Shown here in pieces: positions 20,661 to 31,479 of a stretch of 64,000 bases of DNA. Position 1 is the stretch's first letter. Every line of letters starts with the position of its first letter. The notes under the pieces are model-generated. The model was not told where the DNA came from. It did not search any database and was given only the letters and a program-made list of their open reading frames with translations. Location: the NCBI RefSeq assembly GCF_003597395.2, contig NC_133790.1, positions 19,935,525-19,999,524 on the forward strand, given 5' to 3'. Source of the DNA: Chelonoidis abingdonii. Its lineage: Eukaryota > Chordata > Testudines > Testudinidae. The position numbers and the translations under genes are program-made.

Positions 20661-22972
20661 GGCTACCCGGGAAGAGTCCAGCTGTCCAGATCTGACTGAC
20701 TGAGTTCCTGCTGCCTTGTGCTCAGTCATGAATATAAACTAGATGACACCCATCACAGAACATCTTCTGATTTTGTTCTTTTGTGGCCAGATTAAAGTGG
20801 GCTCACTCCACTTTCAGTCTGTGCTCACTAGTTTTGTGCATGATCTTTCACAGTATTTGGTAAATGTGTGAAGAAATCCAGTCACTTGCATCTGTACAGG
20901 ACAGAGTTCAGAAACAGTGAGTGCAAATGATGGTGCATGATACATTGCACGTGCACATTAAGGCCTCATTGGGAAAAGCGGATATAGTAGGAGAAGAGCA
21001 AAGGAATGGCTGGCAGAAAACATAACTATATATGCCCTAAAATAATAATGATTTTTTATGCACATAGTGATGCTGGCTTAGCTGATGTCAGACAAGTTAC
21101 ATATGGCAACTGACACAGCCCTGCCCCAGACAGGCTACAGCCTGGAGGCAGGAGGCAGTGCAAGACAGCAAAGGGGAAACAGGACAAACACACAGTGTAG
21201 AGTGGGTTTTAAGGCTGAAATTTTTCACTGAAGCTGTGGCTCGTTGGGAGCTGTTTGAAGGAGTAGAGGGAAGGTGCTTGGTGAACACAAATGGGAAACT
21301 GGCTGATCCCAGCATAAGGTGCAGTATTAAAGAAACATAAAGAACAACATCTCCGAGCTCCCTCAGCCCCACTCAAGCCTCTGTCCCTTCCAGACCCAGT
21401 TCTCTCCTCACACCACACCCTTGGTGCCCCTAACCAAAACCCCCTCTGCTCAGCCAACTCTCCCCAACAGGAAGCTCTTGCCCCTCTCCTAGTTTCTATA
21501 TTTTGTATGTGTAGGTTGTTATTGTTATTATGAATAGCACTATTTATTAGTGGAATGGGCTCATTGTTTCCAGCACAGTTGGATTGGGGGCGACACCATG
21601 GAAAATCCACTCTTTCCCAGTGGCTGTGGGAAGGAGCATTCTGAAAAATACTCCTAAAAGGAAGAAACTGGGAGATGTGAAATTGCCTCCAATGCAAATG
21701 GCCACCATTTGGGGTGAAATCAGGGAAATACGATGAAATACTGTTGCCCAGCTCTGGGTGGATGCCAAGGCGCTCCTGTCCTTGTCCTTTGATATCAATG
21801 GAAAAACACCCACTAACTCCGGTGGTGCTGCCCCAGTGCTCTTTGGGGTCTCACCTGGGCCCAGATCGCTGTAGAGTTCTTTCACGCTGTGATCTCGTTC
21901 CTTTCCTTTCTCATGGAATTGGGATTTGTAACAATAACGGACCTCTTCTTAGCCACTTTGGGAAGCAGTTACTTGTTTTGCGTATTTTTCACTGTTACAA
22001 ATTGTTCATTGCAAATAAATTGATTTTTACAGCTTAACAGGAGGGTCTGAGGCATTGTGTCCATGTAGCTTTCAGAGTGAAGCCTGCTGGGTGTGTGCAG
22101 AGAAATCTCTGCCCCCTCATTCCCAGGGCAGGCACTGGCAGAGTGTTGAACTCTTCTGCATCCCACAGCTCTGATATTTGGTGGGCTCTGATACAGCTGT
22201 GTTTACGACCCCAGTGATTGACAAGGAAAAACCGGGAGCTCAGGGCAAAGACCAACAGAGCTATTACAGCAGCCTTCCGTTTCTTAAATGCTTTTTTTAA
22301 TTGAAAAGCAAAGAAAGTTCAATTAAAATAACAAGTTAATAAAAAATAGGATTAGAAGGCAAATCAGGATTATAATATTGACATGCTCTGTACCACAGAA
22401 CATCAGGAATGTGGGGAGAGCTCTACACACAGGTACCAAGGCTCCGGAAGGTTCTGAGAAGAGAGCGCTGAAATGTGGGAACTTCTGATTTAATTCTTTT
22501 TGGTCATTTGATATTGCTTTCTCCAGAGTCTGTGGCATCTGGTTCCTTGAAGCGTTTGCTATGATTTATGTATTACTGCACAGCACCAGCAGTGCACTGA
22601 ACTGTAGCCACATCTCAGAGATTTTCCCCTCCCTCATTCTCTGACTGCTCTCTCAGATACTCTTCCTGTGAAGAGCTGATTACAACTGACATAGCCCCAG
22701 CACTTCGAACCAACCTGGGTCCCCACCTACCAGCCCCTCACTCAACAGGGTTTGCAAGAGAAGAGAGCAATGTAGAGATCAACGTGAAGGAGGCCCCAGA
22801 GCAGGGCAGACAGACAGTGCCTTGGTACAGGGGACAGTGGTTCCCCAAGGAGTGATCAAAGGCATCTCTCTGGGTTTGTCGGCTTGTCTTTTTCTCTATT
22901 GTCTGTGTTGGTGTCTCTAGGAAGTTCATGGTCTGACCTCACGTGGGCACAGGCAAACGGGCTGTGACAGAG
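20661..22972. other. Spacer V6-V7a
   Basis: The left part, to about 21,235, is nearly identical to unit 2. Then 21,235-21,470 aligns at lower identity with 49,874-50,120, and 22,560-22,980 aligns with 51,545-51,930. The middle is not shared. No gene is seen. Confidence 0.6.
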
Positions 22973-23011
22973 AGTTTAGGTCTCGCTTCTCTATCTCACT
23001 GTATCACTGTG
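22973..23011 (-). promoter_or_regulatory. V7a RSS, 23 bp spacer
   Basis: Heptamer CACAGTG (23005-23011), spacer 23 bp, nonamer ACCTAAACT (22973-22981), a weak nonamer. Confidence 0.85.
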
Positions 23012-23475
23012 ATGAGTGAGACTACGACCATCCCATATGACACAATAATAATCCGCCTCATCCTCTGCTTGGACCCCAGAGATGACTAAATTCCAGAGGT
23101 TGTTGGAGGTGTCAGGGGAGACGGTGAATCGTGCTGGGATCCCTGTGCCCCTGCCCTGGTCACTGCTAGTTTGATAGTGGTACATGAACCGCGGGGCACT
23201 GTCCGGCTTCTGCTGGAGCCATTGCACCCTGTAGCTGGCAATGCTGTATTCTGAGGGCATGGTGCAGGCCAGTCTCACATTCTCTCCGGGGGACACAGGC
23301 TGCGAGCTGGAACCTGGAACGAGATAGGAAAGAACTGAAATGTGGCTCTGCCAGTCTGAAACCTGTGAGAGGGGCTGAGCTGCTGGCAGCATCTCAGAGC
23401 AGAGAATCAGAGGCAACTTTCTACCCTACCTGAGCAGTACGTGAGCAGCGTGAGCAGCAGAGGGGCCCAGGCCAT
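23012..23475 (-). CDS. IGLV: V7a: lambda V segment, open, short FR1
   Basis: Leader exon 23430-23475 encodes MAWAPLLLTLLTYCS. The 116 nt intron ends in CGTTCCAG. V exon 23012-23313 reads SSSQPVSPGENVRLAC (Cys23), VQWLQQ (Trp41), a long CDR2 region (YHYQTSSDQGRGTG), IPARFTVSPDTSNNLWNL, EDEADYYC, then VIWDGRSLTH. Compared with V12 it lacks 27 nt coding nine FR1 residues (LTQPPSISV), an in-frame loss of most of strand A. The reading frame and RSS permit rearrangement, but folding of the shortened domain is uncertain. Octamer at 23577-23584. Confidence 0.8.
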
Positions 23476-23576
23476 GGTGGGAATCGAGACGAGCTCGGCT
23501 TCCTGAGGCAAACCAGTCTCTGGCTGGAAGCCTCCGATTCGCTCTTAAACCCCCAGAGCTGGAGAACGGTCCCTTC

Positions 23577-23584
23577 ATGCAAAT
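23577..23584 (-). promoter_or_regulatory. V7a promoter octamer
   Basis: ATTTGCAT on the coding strand, about 100 bp upstream of the ATG; identical promoter at V7b (27036-27043). Confidence 0.85.
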
Positions 23585-26431
23585 CAGCTTCCTGCTCACT
23601 GGCTGCTGAAGGCACCGCAGCCCACTGGGAAGAGCAGAGTCCTCCTCACCCTTGTGTGCTGCCCCAACATCAAGTGGTACCTGCTGCCACCTGGTGGGCC
23701 AGCCATTACTCTACTCTGGTTTCACAGCCCACCAGGGAGATCTGCTGGCAGCTCCTTGGCAGAGCCGCAAGCCTGGTTGTGTAATGGGTACAGATCACAA
23801 CTTGCCTGAAAGCTGTCCTTTCTGCTGTGTGAGGGAGACCCCAGCACACATCTATGTATGACGTGTCAGGTTGCAGCCCCTGTTCTAGCTCCACTTCCCT
23901 ACCCTGAGTTTCGGGCTGATCTTTCTCCCCGCACATCCTGATTTCCCCACAACCCAACCGTAGTTGTGAAACCTCCTCGTCAACCTCCTCCTCGCACTGG
24001 CCAAGATGGCATCCAGCACAGCAGGAGGAGGAGAGGCAGTGAGTAAGGGGATGAAAAAAAGCCTTTAGCTCTCAGAACCCAACAAGAAACACTAGAACAG
24101 TTCTCCTGAGAGGTAGCTGCAGAAAGCAGTTGCATTAGCATCCCTTTCCATAAGGCTCAGTTGCTGACCGAGGATGCAGGCCCAGTCTTCTAGCCGAGGG
24201 GAGGCTGCTGCACCCAGCTGGGGTTTGGGCTGCAGGCATCTCATCCCTTGTGAAATCTCACAGACAACAGCAAGAGTGCACGGGTCACCTTGCAGGGTGG
24301 GAATCTGCTGAGAGATCAGGCTCTGTACTGAAGGCAGCTTGGTGGTACAAACACCTGACCCATCATGCCCATTCCCTGGCTGGATTCAACCCCCTCCTCA
24401 CACAGCTGGCTTGTCTGTAACACAGAACGTCATCTTCTTGGCAAACTCAATACACAAGGGGCATGAGGCATCACGAAGTTTTGGGAGGAAAGTTATGTTA
24501 CTATTGATGAAGTTCCCATTTGCAATGATTCTGGGCCACTTTATCGCTTCTTACTGGTGTCTTGGAGTCCTTGAAGTTATTCACTGTTCATTACTGCAGC
24601 TTTCACCGTTTATTACCAGCAGTTATCACCTTGTACCACCCACCAATCTGCTAGACTGCACCCAACAGAAAGAGATTTTTCACCATCCACCCAGCCTGCC
24701 CTGGTCAATTCCAAGAGGATTTATGTGCACCAGACCTGTGCAGCTCAAAGGATATTTAATCCAGTCCTAAAACAACCCACAAGGAATGTAAATATTGTTC
24801 CCCTGGCTCTGAACTGCCCCACTTCCATTGGGTCATTAATGCACAAGTGATGGGAGGGCTCAATGGAGTCACTTTATTGGCCTGAAGTCGTGAATCATTT
24901 AAATAGTCACCACCTGAATGGCCCTTATTCCCCGCATCATGCCTGCTGCTCCATTTCACCACACAAAGAACGTGAAACACAAAGTTAATGGATGTGCTTT
25001 TCCTTTCGACAGATCACAGAACCAGTTTACAGTGGAAATGCAGGATATTCCCCTCCACATCTGATTTGACTTCGGAATCTAATGCCAGCCAAGAGTGCTA
25101 ATTACCGGCTGAAATGAGACCCACTGAATACACAACTGACAAGTCTGTACCAATAATGATTTGTATTATAGCAGTGACATACTCCCCCCACCCACCCTTA
25201 GGGGCCCCGACTCCCTGCCTCACTGGCCCCCTGCTCACACACTCAAGTGCCACAGAACCTTCTCCTCGCCAGCCCGCTGGGGCTGCTCAGCAAGAGGAGA
25301 TTCATCTCCACTGACAGGCCATGAGGAATCGAGATAAAATCAGCTCAGTCCCTGCTCCAGGACAGGGATTTCCTTCTACCGTTTAACCACCACCACAAAA
25401 ACTCACAGAAAAGCAGAGAATTAACCCGCTATTTGAAAGGGCCTCTAGCCCTGGGATCTCCTCTAGCCAGCCCCCCTGCTTTGCTGATGACCAGGGGGAG
25501 GCCTCTTTCACATAGAACTGAGCTGTTTCAAGCTACTGAGCCCACCTGACTGGATCGCAGGGTCACTAGGAAACTCTCGTTTCCCTTCACCCTTGAAAAG
25601 CTAGAGAGGGAGGAACTTCTGCCGATGCTACCTGCTGCAGGCCTCTCTCACAGACCAGATCATGGCTGAGATCCGAGACAAATCCCCTGGGAGCAGGCCT
25701 TGGCTTCCTGGGGAAACATCAAGGGGCTGTAAATACCTCACCATCACGTACAAGGATGATGGAAGTTGGCTGTGTGTAGAAATTGAGGTGGCTTATGTCT
25801 GGCATGAGTGGCAGTGTTACCCACTCTCATGAATCTCCTGATATTTGGTGTGTATCTTAAAGCCTCAGTTCCTGGACTCATGGCAATCTCAGCTTTCATT
25901 AAAAAAAATGAAAGTAAGGTTTTTGGCTTCATGACCGTGGAGAAGAACTGAAAACATGAGCCCTCATGTGACCCACATGGTCATGAAGCAGAAGGCAAAG
26001 AAAAAGGAGCAAATTCTGGTTTATGTTTTAAACACCATCTCACTTCTAAACCAATCTCATAATTTTGGGGGGCCTGACTCATGATTTTTGAACATCTGGG
26101 GGTTGGTAGTGCTGTGAGCACAGGAGACATGATGAGACATGGTGCTGGCAGAGGTCAGGCCTGTCAGTGATAAAAGACACTGACCCAGCTCTCAGATGCT
26201 CTTTCTGTTTGGATTCCAGCCATAACTCACCTACCCCAGCACTTAAAGCAAACCTGCATCACTGTCTACCAGCCTCTGCAGCACTCCCTAGAGCAGAACA
26301 GACAGCTGGTGCCTGGGTGTAGCGGACAGTGATTGTTCAAGTAACCTCCAATGGCATCTCTCTCTGTTTGTCAGTGTGTGTTTAGGGATGTAATGGTCTG
26401 AACTTCAGGGGTGCACAGAGCTGTGACGGAG

Positions 26432-26470
26432 AGTTTAGATCTTGGTTCTCTATCGCACTATATCACTGTG
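26432..26470 (-). promoter_or_regulatory. V7b RSS, 23 bp spacer
   Basis: Heptamer CACAGTG (26464-26470), spacer 23 bp, nonamer ATCTAAACT (26432-26440), weaker than that of V7a and identical to that of V7c. Confidence 0.82.
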
Positions 26471-26934
26471 ATGAGTGAGACTACGACCATCCCATGCAGC
26501 ACAGTAATAATCAGCATCATCCTCTGCTTGGACCCCAGAGATGACTAAATTCCAGAGGTTGTTGGAGGTGTCAGGGGAGACGGTGAATCGTGCTGGGATC
26601 CCTGTGCCCCTGCCCTGGTCACTGCTAGTTTGATAGTGGTACATGAACCGCGGGGCACTGTCCGGCTTCTGCTGGAGCCATTGCACCCTGTAGCTGGCAA
26701 TGCTGTATTCTGAGGGCATGGTGCAGGCCAGTCTCACATTCTCTCCGGGGGACACAGGCTGCGAGCTGGAACCTGGAACGAGATAGGAAAGAACTGAAAT
26801 GTGGCTCTGCCAGTCTGAAACCTGTGAGAGGGGCTGAGCTGCTGGCAGCATCTCAGAGCAGAGAATCAGAGGCAACTTTCTACCCTACCTGAGCAGTACG
26901 TGAGCAGCGTGAGCAGCAGAGGGGCCCAGGCCAT
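26471..26934 (-). CDS. IGLV: V7b: lambda V segment, crossover hybrid of V7a and V7c
   Basis: Leader 26889-26934 and V exon 26471-26772. The leader, intron and upstream flank equal V7a; the CDR3 end ([14 protein letters not shown]), RSS and downstream flank equal V7c. The protein otherwise matches V7a, with Cys23, Trp41 and Cys104 present and the same nine-residue FR1 gap. The switch lies between 26,517 and 26,803, where all three genes are identical. The gene was produced by unequal crossing-over inside the V segment. Octamer at 27036-27043. Confidence 0.8.
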
Positions 26935-27035
26935 GGTGGGAATCGAGACGAGCTCGGCTTCCTGAGGCAAACCAGTCTCTGGCTGGAAGCCTCCGATTCG
27001 CTCTTAAACCCCCAGAGCTGGAGAACGGTCCCTTC

Positions 27036-27043
27036 ATGCAAAT
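27036..27043 (-). promoter_or_regulatory. V7b promoter octamer
   Basis: Intact ATTTGCAT on the coding strand. Confidence 0.85.
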
Positions 27044-29890
27044 CAGCTTCCTGCTCACTGGCTGCTGAAGGCACCGCAGCCCACTGGGAAGAGCAGAGTC
27101 CTCCTCACCCTTGTGTGCTGCCCCAACATCAAGTGGTACCTGCTGCCACCTGGTGGGCCAGCCATTACTCTACTCTGGTTTCACAGCCCACCAGGGAGAT
27201 CTGCTGGCAGCTCCTTGGCAGAGCCGCAAGCCTGGTTGTGTAATGGGTACAGATCACAACTTGCCTGAAAGCTGTCCTTTCTGCTGTGTGAGGGAGACCC
27301 CAGCACACATCTATGTATGACGTGTCAGGTTGCAGCCCCTGTTCTAGCTCCACTTCCCTACCCTGAGTTTCGGGCTGATCTTTCTCCCCGCACATCCTGA
27401 TTTCCCCACAACCCAACCGTAGTTGTGAAACCTCCTCGTCAACCTCCTCCTCGCACTGGCCAAGATGGCATCCAGCACAGCAGGAGGAGGAGAGGCAGTG
27501 AGTAAGGGGATGAAAAAAAGCCTTTAGCTCTCAGAACCCAACAAGAAACACTAGAACAGTTCTCCTGAGAGGTAGCTGCAGAAAGCAGTTGCATTAGCAT
27601 CCCTTTCCATAAGGCTCAGTTGCTGACCGAGGATGCAGGCCCAGTCTTCTAGCCGAGGGGAGGCTGCTGCACCCAGCTGGGGTTTGGGCTGCAGGCATCT
27701 CATCCCTTGTGAAATCTCACAGACAACAGCAAGAGTGCACGGGTCACCTTGCAGGGTGGGAATCTGCTGAGAGATCAGGCTCTGTACTGAAGGCAGCTTG
27801 GTGGTACAAACACCTGACCCATCATGCCCATTCCCTGGCTGGATTCAACCCCCTCCTCACACAGCTGGCTTGTCTGTAACACAGAACGTCATCTTCTTGG
27901 CAAACTCAATACACAAGGGGCATGAGGCATCACGAAGTTTTGGGAGGAAAGTTATGTTACTATTGATGAAGTTCCCATTTGCAATGATTCTGGGCCACTT
28001 TATCGCTTCTTACTGGTGTCTTGGAGTCCTTGAAGTTATTCACTGTTCATTACTGCAGCTTTCACCGTTTATTACCAGCAGTTATCACCTTGTACCACCC
28101 ACCAATCTGCTAGACTGCACCCAACAGAAAGAGATTTTTCACCATCCACCCAGCCTGCCCTGGTCAATTCCAAGAGGATTTATGTGCACCAGACCTGTGC
28201 AGCTCAAAGGATATTTAATCCAGTCCTAAAACAACCCACAAGGAATGTAAATATTGTTCCCCTGGCTCTGAACTGCCCCACTTCCATTGGGTCATTAATG
28301 CACAAGTGATGGGAGGGCTCAATGGAGTCACTTTATTGGCCTGAAGTCGTGAATCATTTAAATAGTCACCACCTGAATGGCCCTTATTCCCCGCATCATG
28401 CCTGCTGCTCCATTTCACCACACAAAGAACGTGAAACACAAAGTTAATGGATGTGCTTTTCCTTTCGACAGATCACAGAACCAGTTTACAGTGGAAATGC
28501 AGGATATTCCCCTCCACATCTGATTTGACTTCGGAATCTAATGCCAGCCAAGAGTGCTAATTACCGGCTGAAATGAGACCCACTGAATACACAACTGACA
28601 AGTCTGTACCAATAATGATTTGTATTATAGCAGTGACATACTCCCCCCACCCACCCTTAGGGGCCCCGACTCCCTGCCTCACTGGCCCCCTGCTCACACA
28701 CTCAAGTGCCACAGAACCTTCTCCTCGCCAGCCCGCTGGGGCTGCTCAGCAAGAGGAGATTCATCTCCACTGACAGGCCATGAGGAATCGAGATAAAATC
28801 AGCTCAGTCCCTGCTCCAGGACAGGGATTTCCTTCTACCGTTTAACCACCACCACAAAAACTCACAGAAAAGCAGAGAATTAACCCGCTATTTGAAAGGG
28901 CCTCTAGCCCTGGGATCTCCTCTAGCCAGCCCCCCTGCTTTGCTGATGACCAGGGGGAGGCCTCTTTCACATAGAACTGAGCTGTTTCAAGCTACTGAGC
29001 CCACCTGACTGGATCGCAGGGTCACTAGGAAACTCTCGTTTCCCTTCACCCTTGAAAAGCTAGAGAGGGAGGAACTTCTGCCGATGCTACCTGCTGCAGG
29101 CCTCTCTCACAGACCAGATCATGGCTGAGATCCGAGACAAATCCCCTGGGAGCAGGCCTTGGCTTCCTGGGGAAACATCAAGGGGCTGTAAATACCTCAC
29201 CATCACGTACAAGGATGATGGAAGTTGGCTGTGTGTAGAAATTGAGGTGGCTTATGTCTGGCATGAGTGGCAGTGTTACCCACTCTCATGAATCTCCTGA
29301 TATTTGGTGTGTATCTTAAAGCCTCAGTTCCTGGACTCATGGCAATCTCAGCTTTCATTAAAAAAAATGAAAGTAAGGTTTTTGGCTTCATGACCGTGGA
29401 GAAGAACTGAAAACATGAGCCCTCATGTGACCCACATGGTCATGAAGCAGAAGGCAAAGAAAAAGGAGCAAATTCTGGTTTATGTTTTAAACACCATCTC
29501 ACTTCTAAACCAATCTCATAATTTTGGGGGGCCTGACTCATGATTTTTGAACATCTGGGGGTTGGTAGTGCTGTGAGCACAGGAGACATGATGAGACATG
29601 GTGCTGGCAGAGGTCAGGCCTGTCAGTGATAAAAGACACTGACCCAGCTCTCAGATGCTCTTTCTGTTTGGATTCCAGCCATAACTCACCTACCCCAGCA
29701 CTTAAAGCAAACCTGCATCACTGTCTACCAGCCTCTGCAGCACTCCCTAGAGCAGAACAGACAGCTGGTGCCTGGGTGTAGCGGACAGTGATTGTTCAAG
29801 TAACCTCCAATGGCATCTCTCTCTGTTTGTCAGTGTGTGTTTAGGGATGTAATGGTCTGAACTTCAGGGGTGCACAGAGCTGTGACGGAG

Positions 29891-29929
29891 AGTTTAGATC
29901 TTGGTTCTCTATCGCACTATATCACTGTG
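29891..29929 (-). promoter_or_regulatory. V7c RSS, 23 bp spacer
   Basis: Heptamer CACAGTG (29923-29929), spacer 23 bp, nonamer ATCTAAACT (29891-29899). Confidence 0.82.
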
Positions 29930-30393
29930 ATGAGTGAGACTACGACCATCCCATGCAGCACAGTAATAATCAGCATCATCCTCTGCTTGGACCCCAGAGA
30001 TGACTAAATTCCAGAGGTTGTTGGAGGTGTCAGGGGAGACGGTGAATCGTGCTGGGATCCCTGTGCCCCTGCCCTGGTCACTGCTAGTTTGATAGTGGTA
30101 CATGAACCGCGGGGCACTGTCCGGCTTCTGCTGGAGCCATTGCACCCTGTAGCTGGCAATGCTGTATTCTGAGGGCATGGTGCAGGCCAGTCTCACATTC
30201 TCTCCGGGGGACACAGGCTGCGAGCTGGAACCTGGAACGAGATAGGAAAGAACTGAAATGTGACTCTGCCAGTCTGAAACCTGTGAGAGGGGCTGAGCTG
30301 CTGGCAGCATCTCAGAGCAGAGAATCAGAGGCAACTTTCTACACTACCTGAGCAGTACGTGAGCAGCGTGAGCAGCAGAGGGGCCCAGGCCAT
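29930..30393 (-). CDS. IGLV: V7c: lambda V segment, open, short FR1
   Basis: Leader 30348-30393 (MAWAPLLLTLLTYCS) and V exon 29930-30231. The V exon equals V7b at protein level. The intron and upstream flank differ from V7a/V7b and instead resemble V12, with homology running from the leader out to about 31,126 (versus 53,172). The nine-residue FR1 gap is shared with V7a and V7b, so it predates the expansion. Octamer at 30495-30502. Confidence 0.8.
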
Positions 30394-30494
30394 GGTGCGA
30401 GTCCAGATGAGCTCAGCTTCCTGAGGGAAATGAGTCTCTGGTTGGAACCCTCCAATTCCCTCTTAAATCCCCAGAGCTGGAGAACGGCCCCTTC

Positions 30495-30502
30495 ATGCAA
30501 AT
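30495..30502 (-). promoter_or_regulatory. V7c promoter octamer
   Basis: Intact ATTTGCAT on the coding strand. Confidence 0.85.
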
Positions 30503-31125
30503 CAGCTCCCTGCTCACTGGCTGCTAAATGCACCACAGGCCGTATGAGAAAGGCAGACACACCATAAATTGGAGGGGTTCTCAAAGGACTTATAAAAAAG
30601 ACTAATTACCCCGCTGAGATTGTCAGGGTCTCTGGGTAGGAGTCAGCTTCCAAATATCCCTCATAGCCCCATCCAACCACAGAAAACCCTGAAACTAAAG
30701 TTATTTCTCTGCCTCCCATCCTGACACTACCTCTCTCTTGGTATCCCTCTTCTCTGCCTCTTCAACTGTAATCTGCTTGTTCTTGCCCACAAAGCCCTAC
30801 AGAACTTCTCTCAGACTCAATATCTGTCTTAGTCTCTTGTGTCTCCCCCCAGCAGCTCCACTCTGCCAGTGGTACCAGCCTCAGTGACCCCTCTGTCCAC
30901 TCCTCCCACAACCTTCTCTGTGCTGTCTGCCAAGTTCCCCCTACACAGGGAATGCCCTGGCAATTCTGGGCTGCCAAGTCATCCCCTCACCTCACTCCAG
31001 CCCCTCCTAGAGACCCGCTCCTTCCACAGAATGACCCCCCAGCTGAGCCAACCCCCATTGTCTATCCATTTACAAAACCTTTAAACCAGGCTCTGCGCTG
31101 GCTGCCCATTGGTTCCTGAGCAGAG
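30503..31125. repeat. Spacer shared with V12 upstream flank
   Basis: Aligns with 52,553-53,172 throughout. The last 45 bp are the start of an L2/CR1-like LINE fragment that continues at 53,172 but is cut off here. No gene is seen. Confidence 0.7.
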
Positions 31126-31375
31126 TCTAAGGTGAGATTTCCCTTGTCTGTGTTACTCAAGGGACCACTCGATAGTGTGTCCAGGTCTGGGGTCTGCAAT
31201 TTTAAAAGGCACTTGACAAGTTACAGAGGGTTCAGAGAAGAGTTACGTGGATATTTCAATGTCTGGCAAACACTAATCATCGGCTGAGTTACTTTATCCC
31301 TCATTTTTTAGCTTGTCAAAGAGAAGGTTAAGAGGTGACTTAGCTGCGTTCAGAGTCAACCGAAAACCACTGAAC
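31126..31375 (+). mobile_element. CR1 3' fragment at the unit junction
   Basis: Aligns with 36,112-36,350. Homology to the V12 upstream flank ends exactly where this starts, and the unit 2 repeat of position 1 begins a little further right (31,480). It therefore marks or lies next to the tandem duplication junction. Confidence 0.65.
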
Positions 31376-31479
31376 TCTGCGCTGGGCTGTGCACTGAGAG
31401 GCAGAGGTGCTGGAGCTAGGCGGGTTGGGGGAGCTGCCGCACCCCCTGGCTTGAAGTGGTTCCATTCGATGCAGGGTTT

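Larger units (their letters stand above)
8733..21470. repeat. Duplicated block of unit 1 (pairs with 37,292-50,120)
   Basis: Collinear with 37,292-50,120, carrying V4, V5, V6 and flanks. The coordinate offset grows from 28,559 at the left through 28,588 and 28,591 to 28,639 from about 13,626 on, so indels are confined to the left half. Identity is roughly mid-90s percent in the left part, with a no-mismatch patch at about 10,338-11,249. It is nearly total from about 13,716 to 21,235 and clearly lower beyond. The spacer 8,930-12,813 is AT-rich with no gene that I recognise. Confidence 0.9.
23058..26516. repeat. 3,459 bp tandem repeat, unit 1
   Basis: Starts inside FR3 of V7a and ends inside FR3 of V7b. 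The next 3,459 bp repeat it with no difference that I noticed, including every spacer open frame. Apart from the V gene parts, the spacer 23,585-26,431 shows no gene. Confidence 0.93.
26517..29975. repeat. 3,459 bp tandem repeat, unit 2
   Basis: Second unit, again FR3 to FR3 (V7b to V7c). The spacer 27,044-29,890 holds no gene that I recognise. Confidence 0.93.

Noticed and set aside
20200..20703. 167-codon open frame rich in Ala and Ser
   Set aside because: Produced by the CpG-rich repeat at 20,470-20,660.
24339..24770. 143-codon plus-strand open frame repeated at 27,798-28,229
   Set aside because: Part of the perfect 3,459 bp tandem unit; conservation is explained by recent duplication and the product resembles nothing known to me.
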